The notes: generated by a model not told the origin, from the sequence alone. 64,000 nucleotides of DNA from Amycolatopsis sp. QT-25 (GCF_029369745.1 NZ_CP120210.1:124001-188000), one strand, 5' to 3'. Counted from the stretch's first letter, positions 8,541 through 17,271 are shown. Translations and numbers: made by a program.

Positions 8541-8981
8541 ATGAACCGGCTGGTGCACGGCGAGGACGGCCGTGACTGGGTGGTCCGAGCCCAGATGGAA
8601 TGGCGTGCTCCCGCGACAGCGGACGACTTCGAGCACGATGTGGCCGGCAGCTACGGCCCGGGTATCGCGATGGTCGCCGTGACGGCGCTGCTCGCGATCG
8701 TGCTCATCATGTGGACACCCGCCGACGTGCGGATCCCGTCCTGGGTTCCGCTGGCGCTCTTGCTGGTCGCGTTGTTCTTCCCGTTGCGGTGGATCCTGCG
8801 CCGCCCGTGGACCGTGGTCGCCGAGACCGAGGGCGATCTGGCGGGTGACCGGCCGTCCGAGCGCTGGGTGGGCACCATCCGCGGCATGTTCACCGTGCGC
8901 GGGGAGGTTTCGAAGATCAGCAAGACGATCCAGAAACACTCGCTCCCGGATTTCGACGGCCCGCTGCACCCGGTGGAGTAG
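8541..8981 (+). CDS. two-helix membrane protein, conserved in actinobacteria
   Basis: 146 residues. A polar N-terminus (~1-35) is followed by two TM helices at ~41-60 and ~68-85 (PLALLLVALFFPLRWILRRP) and a C-terminal cytoplasmic tail of ~60 residues containing ERWVGTIRGMFTVRGEVSKI. GGAGG lies a few bases before the ATG. Function is not recognised. It is followed 32 bases later by a DNA glycosylase on the same strand, so co-transcription is plausible. Confidence 0.75.
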   Translation: MNRLVHGEDGRDWVVRAQMEWRAPATADDFEHDVAGSYGPGIAMVAVTALLAIVLIMWTPADVRIPSWVPLALLLVALFFPLRWILRRPWTVVAETEGDLAGDRPSERWVGTIRGMFTVRGEVSKISKTIQKHSLPDFDGPLHPVE

Positions 8982-9013
8982 TCGCGGCGGCCTGAACGCG
9001 CGAGACTGGGGCC

Positions 9014-9877
9014 ATGCCCGAGTTACCCGAGGTCGAAGCGCTCGCTGACCACCTGCGTGCACACGCGGTGGGCAAGACGGTCTTCCGCGTCGACGTGTCG
9101 TCCCTCAGTGTGCTGAAGACGGCGACACCGCCGTGGACGGAGTTGCACGGCCGGGAGGTCACCGGGGCAGGCCGCTTCGGCAAGCATCTGGACCTCGTCG
9201 CCGGGGAGCTCCATCTGGTCGTCCACCTGGCGAGGGCGGGCTGGCTGCGCTGGTCCGACGCGTTGTCGCCGGCGCCGCTCAAACCCGGCAAGGGGCCGAT
9301 CTCGCTGCGTGTCCACCTCGACACGGCCGCCGGGCCGGGTTTCGATCTCACCGAGGCCGGCACGAAAAAAGGGCTGGCCGTCTGGATCGTGCGCGACCCG
9401 GAGAAGGAGATCGCCAGTATCGCGCGGCTGGGGCCGGACGCGCTTTCGCTGGACCGCACGGGGCTCGAGAAGTTGTTCGCCGGGCGCACCGAACGACTGA
9501 AGACGGCGCTGACCGATCAGTCGCTGATCGCCGGGATCGGCAACGCCTACTCCGACGAGATCATGCACATGGCGAGGCTTTCGCCCTACGCCACGACCGG
9601 GAAGTTGTCCGAAGGGGCGCTCGACGGGCTCTCGGAGGCGATCCGCGAAGTGCTGACCAGCGCGGTGACGCGGTCGGTCGGCCAGTCCGCGGCCCGGCTC
9701 AAGGGGGAGAAGCGGTCCGGGCTGCGGGTGCACGCGCGGACCGGGCTGCCGTGTCCGGTGTGCGGTGACACGATCCGCGAAATCTCCTTCGCGGACAAGT
9801 CGTTCCAGTACTGCCCGACCTGCCAGACCGGCGGGAAGCCCCTCGCCGACCGGCGGATGTCGCGCCTGCTCAAGTAG
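9014..9877 (+). CDS. Fpg/Nei-family DNA glycosylase (AP lyase)
   Basis: A 287-residue base-excision-repair enzyme that removes oxidised bases and cleaves the resulting abasic strand. The N-terminus MPELPEVEAL provides the catalytic Pro1 (after Met removal) and Glu2, with a conserved Lys in GRFGKHLDL. The helix-two-turn-helix is LTDQSLIAGIGNAYSDEI. The C-terminal zinc finger is C-P-V-C...C-P-T-C-Q. In place of the usual zinc-finger Arg (as in GRATFYC of E. coli Fpg) the loop reads DKSFQYC, with Lys at that position. This points to an actinobacterial Fpg/Nei-like subfamily whose lesion preference may differ from 8-oxoguanine. Its 3' end abuts the convergent hydrolase gene with no gap. Confidence 0.9.
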   Translation: MPELPEVEALADHLRAHAVGKTVFRVDVSSLSVLKTATPPWTELHGREVTGAGRFGKHLDLVAGELHLVVHLARAGWLRWSDALSPAPLKPGKGPISLRVHLDTAAGPGFDLTEAGTKKGLAVWIVRDPEKEIASIARLGPDALSLDRTGLEKLFAGRTERLKTALTDQSLIAGIGNAYSDEIMHMARLSPYATTGKLSEGALDGLSEAIREVLTSAVTRSVGQSAARLKGEKRSGLRVHARTGLPCPVCGDTIREISFADKSFQYCPTCQTGGKPLADRRMSRLLK

Positions 9878-10993
9878 TCAGCAAAGGGCGGCCTTGACCG
9901 CGAGCAGCGGCGGCTTCGGCACGCGCTTCCCGCCGTGCGACTCGGCGGCCAGGTCGTACACGTTCAACGCCAGCACGATCTGCTTCGAGCCGTCCGCGGT
10001 GCTCATCGAGACGCTGTGGAATCCCGGTCCGGCACCGGTGTTGCCCCAGACCGTCTTCGTCCCCTCGGCACACGGCAGTTCGAGTGTCTCGACGCCGGCG
10101 CCGTACGAGCCGAACTCGCCGTACGGCACGAGCCGCTTGAGCTCGGCCTGTTGCGCGGCTTCCAGAAGCCGTCCTGCCAGCAACGCGCGATGGAACGTCG
10201 CGAGGTCGTCGACGGTCGAGACCATCGCGCCCGCGGTCCAGTCGTACGACGGGCTGAACACGGTCATGTCCTTGCCGCTCATGTCGTACCCGTGCAGATG
10301 CGGACCGCGCAGAAATGGTGACCACAGCGGGAAGTACGTCTGTCCGAGGCCGAGCGGATCGAGGATCCGCCGCTGGATCTCCTTACGGACGTCTTGGCGG
10401 GTGATCTTCTCGATCACCTTGCCCAGCAACAGGTATCCGGTGTTCGAGTACTGCACGTCCGTGCCCGGCGCGAACGAGGGCCGATCGACGAGCGAGCGCC
10501 GGATCACCTCCGACGGCGTGATGAGGTGCGCCCGGTTCCCGTGGACGAGGTACGGGTCGAAGAAGTGCGGATCGAGCGGATCGTGCACGCCGCTGGTGTG
10601 GTTCAGCAGCATGCGCAACGTGATCTTTTCGGGCTCGTAGCCCGGTCCGCGTACGACACCGGGCATTCGTCGCTCCACCGGATCGTCGAGCGAAAGCACG
10701 CCTTCGCCCGCCAGCTGCAGCACTACCGTGGCGACGAACGACTTGGTGTTGCTGGCGATCCGGAACCGGTGGTGCGGCCCCGCGACTTCGCGGGTGACCG
10801 GGTTCGCGTACCCGGCGCCGAAGCGCGAGACCGCCTCACCGTTCCGGACCCGGACGACCGCCCCCGGGAATCCCCCTTCGCCGACCAGGTCGCCGACGGC
10901 CGCGCGCACCGGATCCCCGGCCGCGGCCGCCGTCCCGCTCGCCAGCAGGACCCCCGCCAGCATCCCCGCCGCGACCTTCCCCGATCCGCGCAT
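9878..10993 (-). CDS. secreted serine hydrolase, class-C beta-lactamase/DD-carboxypeptidase fold
   Basis: A 371-residue protein with an N-terminal signal peptide (~1-25, ending AAAA). Catalytic motifs are S-x-x-K as SNTK in RIASNTKSF, Y-x-N as YSN in VQYSNTGYLLLG, and a GNTG segment near the C-terminus at the place of the KTG/HTG triad. This family includes D-alanyl-D-alanine carboxypeptidases, esterases and penicillin-binding hydrolases acting outside the membrane. The substrate cannot be assigned. The ATG is chosen because GAGGA lies 7 bases upstream and the signal peptide starts there; the upstream extension is unlikely coding. It may contribute to peptidoglycan trimming or beta-lactam tolerance. 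Confidence 0.85.
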   Translation of the reverse strand: MRGSGKVAAGMLAGVLLASGTAAAAGDPVRAAVGDLVGEGGFPGAVVRVRNGEAVSRFGAGYANPVTREVAGPHHRFRIASNTKSFVATVVLQLAGEGVLSLDDPVERRMPGVVRGPGYEPEKITLRMLLNHTSGVHDPLDPHFFDPYLVHGNRAHLITPSEVIRRSLVDRPSFAPGTDVQYSNTGYLLLGKVIEKITRQDVRKEIQRRILDPLGLGQTYFPLWSPFLRGPHLHGYDMSGKDMTVFSPSYDWTAGAMVSTVDDLATFHRALLAGRLLEAAQQAELKRLVPYGEFGSYGAGVETLELPCAEGTKTVWGNTGAGPGFHSVSMSTADGSKQIVLALNVYDLAAESHGGKRVPKPPLLAVKAALC

Positions 10994-11162
10994 GGTGTTC
11001 CTCCCCCGGAAGCGATTGCCTGCGGGAAGTCTTTCCCGTGCGACGGGGAGTGACCATGGGGACGGCGCCCGGGTCTTGGGTAGGGTCGGCCCCACCCTCG
11101 GTTGTCACAACTCAACGGAAAGTGGGGAGCAGGCCTTGCACCCGGTTGGTCGAGCGCAGAGC

Positions 11163-12458
11163 ATGGACGCCGTGTCCGGGCTCCAGATCGCGCAGATCAT
11201 CCCTTGGGGAGTGGCGCTGCTGCTCGGGATCCTCGTCGTCGTCCTGCTGATCAAGCTGCGGCGTCCCGCGAGCATCGTGGAGAACGCCGTCCTGCAGGCC
11301 GTCCACCGGATGTCGAAGGCGACACCGGATCTCCGCGAGGGCCTCGACGAGCAGGTCGCCGACAAGATCACCAGCCAGCTGCTGGAGATGCTCGACTGCG
11401 TCGCCGTCGGCATCACCGACAGCGAAGGCACGCTGCTGTCCTGGGACGGCGAGGCGAACGATCACTACGTCGACCTCGTCGACGCCATCGGCAACGCGAT
11501 CCGCAAGCACCGCCGCGAGGTCGTCGCGCACGACAAGATGCCGTGCAATCACCGCGGCACCTGCCGGATGCGGACCGCGGTGATCGTGCCGCTGATCGTC
11601 GAGGGCGAAACCGAGGCCGCGCTGCTGGTCGTCGGGCGCACCCGCGGGCGGCTGGTGCAGATGGCCGACGCGGTCGCGCAGTTCGTCTGCACCCAGTTCG
11701 AGCTGGCCCGCCTGGACGAATCGAAGAACCAGCTCCAGCAGGCGGAGATCAAGGCGCTGCGCGCGCAGATCTCGCCGCACTTCGTCTACAACGCGCTCAA
11801 CACCATCTCGTCGCTGATCCGGACGGACCCGGAGGAAGCGCGAGAGCTGCTTCAGGACTTCGCGGACTTCACGCGCTACTCGTTCCGGACGTCGGGCATG
11901 TTCACCTCGCTCGCCGAGGAACTGCGGAACATCGACCGGTACCTGACCATCGAGAACGCCCGTTTCGGCGGACGGCTCGAAGTGCGGATGAAGATCGCGC
12001 CCGAGGTGCTCTCGGTGGTCGTGCCGTTCCTGATCATCCAGCCGCTGGTGGAGAACGCCGTCAAACACGGCCTCGCGTCGAAGCCGTCCGGCGGTTGCGT
12101 CACGGTGATCGCCGAGGACTACGGCGCCGAGGCGCTGATCAGTGTCGAGGACGACGGCATCGGCATGGAGCCCGCCAAACTCGCGGACCTGCGCAGCCAG
12201 CACCGCACGGGCGCGCACGTCGGGCTCGGCAACATCAACCAGCGGATGCAGCAGGTGTTCGGCCGCGACTACGCGCTCATGGTCGAGACGGCGCCCGGCG
12301 CCGGCATGAAGGTGACCCTGCGCGTGCCGAAGTTCATGCCCGGTGTGCGGCCGAACCTGCCGGACTTCTCCGTCGACAGCGCCGCCGTCCCGCCCCAGGG
12401 CGGCCCGAACGAGTCCAGCGGGGTGAGCGGTTCGCGCAGCGGCGTGCTGCCGTCGTGA
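11163..12458 (+). CDS. LytS/YehU-type sensor histidine kinase
   Basis: 431 residues. One N-terminal TM helix (~8-30) is followed by a GAF-like sensor region (~70-185) containing the cysteines of MPCNHRGTCRM. The His_kinase domain carries the phospho-His motif QISPHFVYNALNTISS and an ATPase domain with PLVENAVKHGL and DDGIGM. The ATG is given as start, but an in-frame TTG 27 bases upstream has a better ribosome-binding site (GGGGAG at 6 bases) and could be the true start. LytS-type kinases pair with LytTR regulators, and one lies 1.4 kb downstream at 13877, beside two SSS transporters. In E. coli the related BtsS and YpdA systems respond to pyruvate, so a carboxylate signal is a reasonable guess. 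Confidence 0.85.
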   Translation: MDAVSGLQIAQIIPWGVALLLGILVVVLLIKLRRPASIVENAVLQAVHRMSKATPDLREGLDEQVADKITSQLLEMLDCVAVGITDSEGTLLSWDGEANDHYVDLVDAIGNAIRKHRREVVAHDKMPCNHRGTCRMRTAVIVPLIVEGETEAALLVVGRTRGRLVQMADAVAQFVCTQFELARLDESKNQLQQAEIKALRAQISPHFVYNALNTISSLIRTDPEEARELLQDFADFTRYSFRTSGMFTSLAEELRNIDRYLTIENARFGGRLEVRMKIAPEVLSVVVPFLIIQPLVENAVKHGLASKPSGGCVTVIAEDYGAEALISVEDDGIGMEPAKLADLRSQHRTGAHVGLGNINQRMQQVFGRDYALMVETAPGAGMKVTLRVPKFMPGVRPNLPDFSVDSAAVPPQGGPNESSGVSGSRSGVLPS

Positions 12459-12477
12459 ACGTCGGTAACCTGGAAGG

Positions 12478-13323
12478 ATGAGCGTTGCGGACAAGCTGAC
12501 CTCCCGTCTCCCGATGATCGGCGATCGGGGTGAACGCAAGGACATCGTCGCCGTGGTGAAGCTGCACGGGGTGATCACGCCGACCCCGTCGCCGCTGGCC
12601 AGGGGTGCGATCAACCTCGCCACCATCGAATCGGCGCTGACGCGTGCGTTCGGGCACGAGCGGTTGAAGGCCGTCGCGCTGCAGATCAACTCGCCGGGTG
12701 GCGCGCCGACGCAGTCGGGCCTGGTCGCCGAGCGGATCCGTCAGCTCGCCGACGAGAAGAACGTGCCGGTGCTGGCCTTCGCCGAGGACGTCGCCGCGTC
12801 CGGTGGGTACTGGCTGGCCTGCGCGGCCGACGAGATCTACGCGCACCGGACGTCGATGGTCGGTTCCATCGGCGTGATCAGCGGCGGCTTCGGCTTCACC
12901 GGTCTGCTGGAACGGTTCGGCATCGAGCGGCGGCTGCACACCGCGGGCGCGAACAAGGCCCGGCTCGACCCGTTCAGCCCGGAGAAGCCGGAAGACGTCG
13001 AGTGGCTGAAGAAGATGCACGGCCAGCTCCACGAACTGTTCGTCGACTGGGTCACCGAACGTCGTGGCGACCGGCTGGCCGGCTCCGAAGACCTGTTCAC
13101 CGGTGATGTCTGGTTGGGTGCCCGCGCGGTCGAGCTCGGTCTCGTCGACGGCGTCGGCAGCCTCCGCCAGGTGCTCACCGAGCGGTACCCGGACGCCGAG
13201 ATCGCGATCGCCGAACCGAAGAAGCCGCTGCTGGCGCGGTTGGGCATCGGCGCCCCGGCAGCGGCGAGCGCACTGCTGGACGCCGTCCAGTCCAAGGCCG
13301 CCTGGAGCCGCTTCGGTCTCTGA
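12478..13323 (+). CDS. S49 family peptidase (SppA/SohB-like)
   Basis: A 281-residue serine protease of the ClpP/crotonase-like fold. The nucleophile lies in DVAASGGYW and the general-base Lys in HTAGANKARLDPF. The oxyanion strand motif INSPGG is also present. The enzyme cleaves remnant signal peptides or other membrane-inserted peptides. No clear N-terminal TM helix is present, unlike E. coli SppA. It sits 19 bases after the kinase gene, so it probably shares its transcript. A 26-bp palindrome follows 32 bases after the stop. Confidence 0.85.
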   Translation: MSVADKLTSRLPMIGDRGERKDIVAVVKLHGVITPTPSPLARGAINLATIESALTRAFGHERLKAVALQINSPGGAPTQSGLVAERIRQLADEKNVPVLAFAEDVAASGGYWLACAADEIYAHRTSMVGSIGVISGGFGFTGLLERFGIERRLHTAGANKARLDPFSPEKPEDVEWLKKMHGQLHELFVDWVTERRGDRLAGSEDLFTGDVWLGARAVELGLVDGVGSLRQVLTERYPDAEIAIAEPKKPLLARLGIGAPAAASALLDAVQSKAAWSRFGL

Positions 13324-13358
13324 CCTCGTGCAGTGACCTCGGGCAGTGACCTCGGGCA
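13321..13358 (+). repeat. short direct repeat, 13-base unit
   Basis: The unit TGACCTCGGGCAG is repeated almost three times in tandem (TGACCTCGTGCAG, TGACCTCGGGCAG, TGACCTCGGGCAA). The first copy supplies the sppA stop codon, and the last runs into the palindrome that follows. Confidence 0.7.
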
Positions 13359-13408
13359 ATGAAGGGGCCTTTCATCGCAAAATTTGCGATGAAAGGCCCC
13401 TTCATTGC
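13356..13408. repeat. 53-base palindromic element, copy A (26-bp perfect stem)
   Basis: Perfect inverted repeat: the left arm begins GCAATGAAGGGGCCTTTCAT, the centre is a single A, and the right arm ends GCCCCTTCATTGC. Aligned without gaps it is identical at 43 of 53 positions to a second copy inside cydDC (43605-43657). It can act as a terminator for the kinase-sppA transcript, but its recurrence suggests a dispersed repeat family. Confidence 0.8.
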
Positions 13409-13535
13409 GGCTGCGGACCGGAGCGGTTCACCCGAACAGTGGTAGGCGTAAGTGGTTCAGACCAGGTCTCATAACGGACATACCGCTTTGTTGCGAACGG
13501 CAACAAATCCTCGACAGTGGTGACGAGGAGGCCCG

Positions 13536-13740
13536 ATGTCCGTTTCTTCTCCCCGCCGGAGCCGATCGAGCCGCGGGAAGATCGCGCTCGCCGTCCGGCT
13601 GGACCACCGTGTTCACCCGTGACTTCACCGGCGCCGCGGGTTCGCTGCCGACGTCGAGCGCGAACCGGGTCATCGACGCCGACCACGGCCACCCCGGCGC
13701 CGATTTCGTGAGCGCCGACCGGTTCACCTTCACTCCGTGA
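13536..13740 (+). pseudogene. remnant of secreted glycoside hydrolase (GH16-like)
   Basis: GAGGAG lies 5 bases before an ATG opening MSVSSPRRSRSSRGKIALAV, which looks like the start of a signal peptide, but the frame stops after 28 codons. The overlapping +1 frame continues GWTTVFTRDFTGAAGSLP, then SSANRVIDADHGHPG, resembling the N-terminal strand region of GH16 beta-glucanases (WTTVF-DDF-G), and ends after ~45 residues. Most of the signal peptide and the whole catalytic domain are missing. The family call is tentative. Confidence 0.4.
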
Positions 13741-13876
13741 AGGGATAGGTGTGACACGGCGAGGCGGTTCGTATCACCGAAAAAGATGACGGCACCGGCC
13801 ACCCCGGGCGCGGGGGTGGCCGGTGCCGTCCTTTTCGTTCGACTTTCGGGCAGCGGGCTGGACAAGGAACCCGGCA

Positions 13877-14722
13877 ATGGGCAGGATGCGTCTCACTGTG
13901 AGTGCTCACGATGACACCCGGAAGCTCATTGTCCTGGCGGTGGACGATGAGCCCAAAGGGCTAGACGAACTCGTCCACTGTCTCCGGAACAGCCCGCACG
14001 TCGCCCTGGTCTATCCGGCGATCGACGCTTCGGAGGCGCTGCGCCTGCTGTCCGCGGACGATCCGAGGCTGGCCGACCGCAAGACGCGGGGCCTGCCGAT
14101 CGTGGACGCGGTGTTCGCCGACATCGACATGCCAGGGCTGTCCGGGATGGAGATGTCCCGCGTGTTCGCCGCGCTGCGCCCGTCGCCCGCGCTGGTGTTC
14201 GTGACAGGGCACGCAGAAGAGGCGGTCAACGCCTTCGACCTCGGTGCGCTCGACTACGTGCTCAAGCCGTACCAGCAGGATCGGCTCGACCGCGCGATCA
14301 CCCGCGTGATGGACAAACTGGCCGCCAACGCCGCGCCGAAGTTCGGCCAGGAAGGCGGGCCGGGGCAGGTCAAGAACGACGACGAGGTCATCCCCGTCGA
14401 GCTCGCGGGCACCACGAAGCTGATCCCGCGGTCCTCGGTCCGCTGGGTCGAGGCGCAGGGCGATTACGCCCGGTTGTTCACCAACGACGGCAGCCACCTG
14501 GTCCGCATTCCACTCGCGCAGCTCGAGGAACGCTGGGAGAAGGCGGGGTTCGTCCGGATCCACCGGTCGTTCCTGGTCTCGCTGCCGCTGATCACCGAAC
14601 TGCGCATGGGCCAGGGCGGCTACCAGGTCGTGATCGGTAACGAGGAGAAGGTGCTGCCGGTGAGCCGCCGCCACACGCGCGCGCTCAAGGACAGGCTGGT
14701 CGGCGCCAACCGGTCGACGTGA
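13877..14722 (+). CDS. LytTR-family response regulator
   Basis: 281 residues. The receiver domain (~16-140) has the acidic pair VDD and phospho-acceptor Asp82 in FADIDMPG. A LytTR DNA-binding domain occupies ~175-275 (VRWVEAQGDYARLFTNDGSH, FVRIHRSFLVSL). The ATG is chosen for the AAGGAA 7 bases upstream; an ATG 9 bases later is the alternative. It probably receives phosphate from the LytS-type kinase encoded 1.4 kb upstream. It overlaps the next gene by 4 bases (GTGA) and lies upstream of two sodium:solute symporters, the likely targets. Confidence 0.9.
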   Translation: MGRMRLTVSAHDDTRKLIVLAVDDEPKGLDELVHCLRNSPHVALVYPAIDASEALRLLSADDPRLADRKTRGLPIVDAVFADIDMPGLSGMEMSRVFAALRPSPALVFVTGHAEEAVNAFDLGALDYVLKPYQQDRLDRAITRVMDKLAANAAPKFGQEGGPGQVKNDDEVIPVELAGTTKLIPRSSVRWVEAQGDYARLFTNDGSHLVRIPLAQLEERWEKAGFVRIHRSFLVSLPLITELRMGQGGYQVVIGNEEKVLPVSRRHTRALKDRLVGANRST

Positions 14723-15237
14723 CCGACGACTTCTACCGCCGCGTCAACGGCGTTCGCGAGCCGGACCCGACGCTGGGCAAGAGCAGGAAACCGGCGGTGC
14801 CCGAGGGCGCCGCCGTCGAGCCGGTGCCGGGTGCGCCGTCCGGTCCGAAGCACGAGCAGGCCAAACCCGAACACCACGCGAAACCCAAGCGGCAGCGGGT
14901 GATCCTCGCCGATCCGCGGCAGGCCACCAGCACCCTGCGGGCCAGGGTCGAACTCGAAGAACAGACCAGCTGGGGCAAGCTGCTGGTCCGGGATCTGGTG
15001 AAGATCCAGTTGCGGACGGCTTCCTGGCTGGCGTTGCTGGTGATGGTCACGCTGTGTTCACTTCCGGTGCTGTTCTACTTGATCCCGTCGTTCGGGCGGG
15101 TGGTCGTCGTGGGCATTCCGTTGGCCTGGCTGATTCTCGGGGTGGCGCCGTTCCCGTTCCTGTTCGGTATCGGCCTCTGGTACAACCGGCTCGCCGAACG
15201 GCATGAACGCGACTTCGTCGACATGATCGAGAACTGA
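14719..15237 (+). CDS. membrane protein in LytTR-symporter cluster
   Basis: 172 residues. The N-terminal ~85 residues are polar, Pro/Lys-rich and probably disordered in the cytoplasm. Two TM helices follow at ~95-117 and ~122-148 (VVVGIPLAWLILGVAPFPF) and then a short tail with ERHERDFVDMIEN. The last pattern recalls the small subunits that accompany SSS transporters (DUF485/DUF4212-like), but no family can be named with confidence. Its GTG overlaps the regulator's stop codon, so the two are translationally coupled. The symporter gene begins 104 bases downstream. Confidence 0.75.
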   Translation: MTDDFYRRVNGVREPDPTLGKSRKPAVPEGAAVEPVPGAPSGPKHEQAKPEHHAKPKRQRVILADPRQATSTLRARVELEEQTSWGKLLVRDLVKIQLRTASWLALLVMVTLCSLPVLFYLIPSFGRVVVVGIPLAWLILGVAPFPFLFGIGLWYNRLAERHERDFVDMIEN

Positions 15238-15341
15238 CCGCCGAGGACCGAGAACTGAGAGCTGATGATGGTGGACCGAGGTGAAGGCGACTCAGGCATG
15301 CGGTTTCGAAGCGCGCCGGCGCTGAGAGACCGCGCGATCAA

Positions 15342-17132
15342 ATGACACTGCCCTTGGCCGGCATCGTGCTGGTGGCGGTCCTGACCTTCTACCTGGGGCA
15401 TCGTTCCTCGAGGTCGGCCGTCAGCACGCACGATTTCCTCGTCGCGCGGCGCACCGTGCGGTCCCGCCGCAACGCCGCCGCGATCTCCGGCGAGTACCTG
15501 TCCGCCGCGTCGTTCATGGGTGTCGCCGGCATCGTGCTCAAGGACGGCGCCGACGCGCTGTGGTTCCCGATCGGGTTCACCGCGGGCTATCTCGCGCTGA
15601 TGCTGTTCGTCGCCGCGCCGTTGCGGCGGTCCGGCGCCTACACGCTGCCGGACTTCGTCGAGATGCGGCTGGGTTCGACGATGCTGCGCCGGGTCTCGAC
15701 GGCCTTCGTGGTGTTCATCGGAATCCTTTACATGGTCCCGCAGTTGCAGGGCGCCGGGCTGACGCTGGCGACGATCCTGCCGGTGCCCGCGTGGGCGGGT
15801 GCGATCCTCGTGACCTGTGTGGTCGGCTTCAACGTGATCGCGGGCGGGATGCGCGCCATCACCGTCGTCCAGGCCTTCCAGTACTGGCTGAAACTGTTCG
15901 CCATCGCGGTGCCGACGTTCATCCTGTGCATCGTGTTCCTCGGCGCCGGCGCGCCGGGCAGCGCACGTCCGCTGGGGCAGCCCGCCCCGCCGACCTTCCT
16001 CGAGAACACCACGGTCTCGGTGCAGGCCGACGTCACGCTGAAGGTCACCTCGGTGACCGTGCTCGAGGCGTACGGGGAGGTGGAAGGCGCGCGCGCCAAC
16101 GGTTTCGCGGTGTGGACGCCGGAGGCCGGGCACAAGGTCGCGAAGGACACGACGCTGAAGTTCACCGCGGGCACGCCGGTCCCGGTGGTCAGTGACGCGC
16201 CCGCGTCCAACGGAGACTGGCTCCGCCCGGGTTCGGGCGGTCTCACCGATCTGCTGCAGGTCTATTCGCTGATCCTCGCGACCTTCCTCGGCACCATGGG
16301 CCTGCCGCACGTCCTGGTCCGCTTCTACACCAACCCCGACGGGAAGGCCGCGCGTCGCACCACGGTGCACGTCCTGCTGCTGCTCGGGCTGTTCTACCTG
16401 TTCCCGACGCTGCTGGGCGCGCTGTCCCGGATGTACGTCCCGGAACTGCTGGTGACCGGGAAGACCGACGCCGCCGTCCTGCTGTTGCCGTCCGCGGTCC
16501 TCCCCGGCCTCGGGGGGCAGATCCTCGGCGCGGTGACCGCGGCAGGCGCGTTCGCGGCGTTCCTGTCCAGTTCGTCCGGGTTGCTGGTGAGTGTGGCCGG
16601 GGTCGTGTCCACCGACGTCCTGCCCGGCCGCGTCCGCGATTTCCGCGTGGCGACGGCGATCGTGGCGTTCATCCCGTTCGTGCTGGCGGTGCTGCTGCCG
16701 TCGGAGGACCTGTCGCTTTCGGTCGGGATGTCGTTCGCGCTGGCCGCGTCGACGTTCAGTCCGCTGCTGCTGCTCGGCGTCTGGTGGCGGAAACTCAGCT
16801 GGCCCGGCGCGCTGGCCGGCATGCTCGTCGGCGGCGGGCTGGTGCTGACCGCGCTGGTGGTCAACATCGTCAGCAAGTACACCGGCGGCTGGGCGCCGTG
16901 GTTCTCGAACCAGCCCGCGCTGATCACCGTGCCCGCGGCGTTCCTGACCACCTATGTGGTGAGCCGCGCGACCGGCTACGGGCGGCCGGACGACGTCCAC
17001 GGCGTGATGCTGCGGCTGCACGCGCCCGATCCGCTCGGCTTCATGCGCGATCGCGCGGTCGCCCGGTTCGGCCAAGCCGGGGAGGACACAGCGAAGACAC
17101 AGAAGACCGGTAAAGGCCGTCACCGGAAGTAA
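15342..17132 (+). CDS. sodium:solute symporter (SSS family), acetate/carboxylate type
   Basis: 596 residues, ~13 TM helices. The family signature near helix 1-2 reads RNAAAISGEYLSAASFMGVA. GLPHVLVRFYTNPDGKAARR is typical of the ActP/MctC branch that imports acetate, pyruvate or propionate with Na+ or H+. Unlike the paralogue downstream it carries a ~75-residue extracytoplasmic insertion (~220-295, beta-rich, FLENTTVSVQADVTLKV) between helices. This is uncommon in plain transporters and could be a sensing or regulatory domain. It belongs to the group behind the LytTR regulator. Confidence 0.85.
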   Translation: MTLPLAGIVLVAVLTFYLGHRSSRSAVSTHDFLVARRTVRSRRNAAAISGEYLSAASFMGVAGIVLKDGADALWFPIGFTAGYLALMLFVAAPLRRSGAYTLPDFVEMRLGSTMLRRVSTAFVVFIGILYMVPQLQGAGLTLATILPVPAWAGAILVTCVVGFNVIAGGMRAITVVQAFQYWLKLFAIAVPTFILCIVFLGAGAPGSARPLGQPAPPTFLENTTVSVQADVTLKVTSVTVLEAYGEVEGARANGFAVWTPEAGHKVAKDTTLKFTAGTPVPVVSDAPASNGDWLRPGSGGLTDLLQVYSLILATFLGTMGLPHVLVRFYTNPDGKAARRTTVHVLLLLGLFYLFPTLLGALSRMYVPELLVTGKTDAAVLLLPSAVLPGLGGQILGAVTAAGAFAAFLSSSSGLLVSVAGVVSTDVLPGRVRDFRVATAIVAFIPFVLAVLLPSEDLSLSVGMSFALAASTFSPLLLLGVWWRKLSWPGALAGMLVGGGLVLTALVVNIVSKYTGGWAPWFSNQPALITVPAAFLTTYVVSRATGYGRPDDVHGVMLRLHAPDPLGFMRDRAVARFGQAGEDTAKTQKTGKGRHRK

Positions 17133-17191
17133 CTTCACTCTTTCGAGTCGCACACCTCTACGCAGAGTCGTACCGTTCACTCAAATGGATT

Positions 17192-17216
17192 GCCCCTCTC
17201 GGGCCCCAAGAGGGGC
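17192..17216 (+). terminator. hairpin between the two symporter units
   Basis: Perfect 8-bp stem GCCCCTCT/AGAGGGGC with a 9-base loop, ~60 bases after the first symporter gene and ~55 before the DUF485 gene. It may terminate the upstream unit or set the expression ratio. Confidence 0.5.
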
Positions 17217-17271
17217 ATGATCTTCCGTGAGCACGAAATCGCGAATGGTTGCGGCAGGTGGGAGGTCCGAC

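Noticed and set aside
15075..17180. Very long open frame (701 codons) antisense to the first SSS symporter, and a similar one at 17547-19256
   Set aside because: Composition is Arg/Gln/His-rich without domains. It mirrors high-GC codon bias of the sense gene, which has clear transporter homology.
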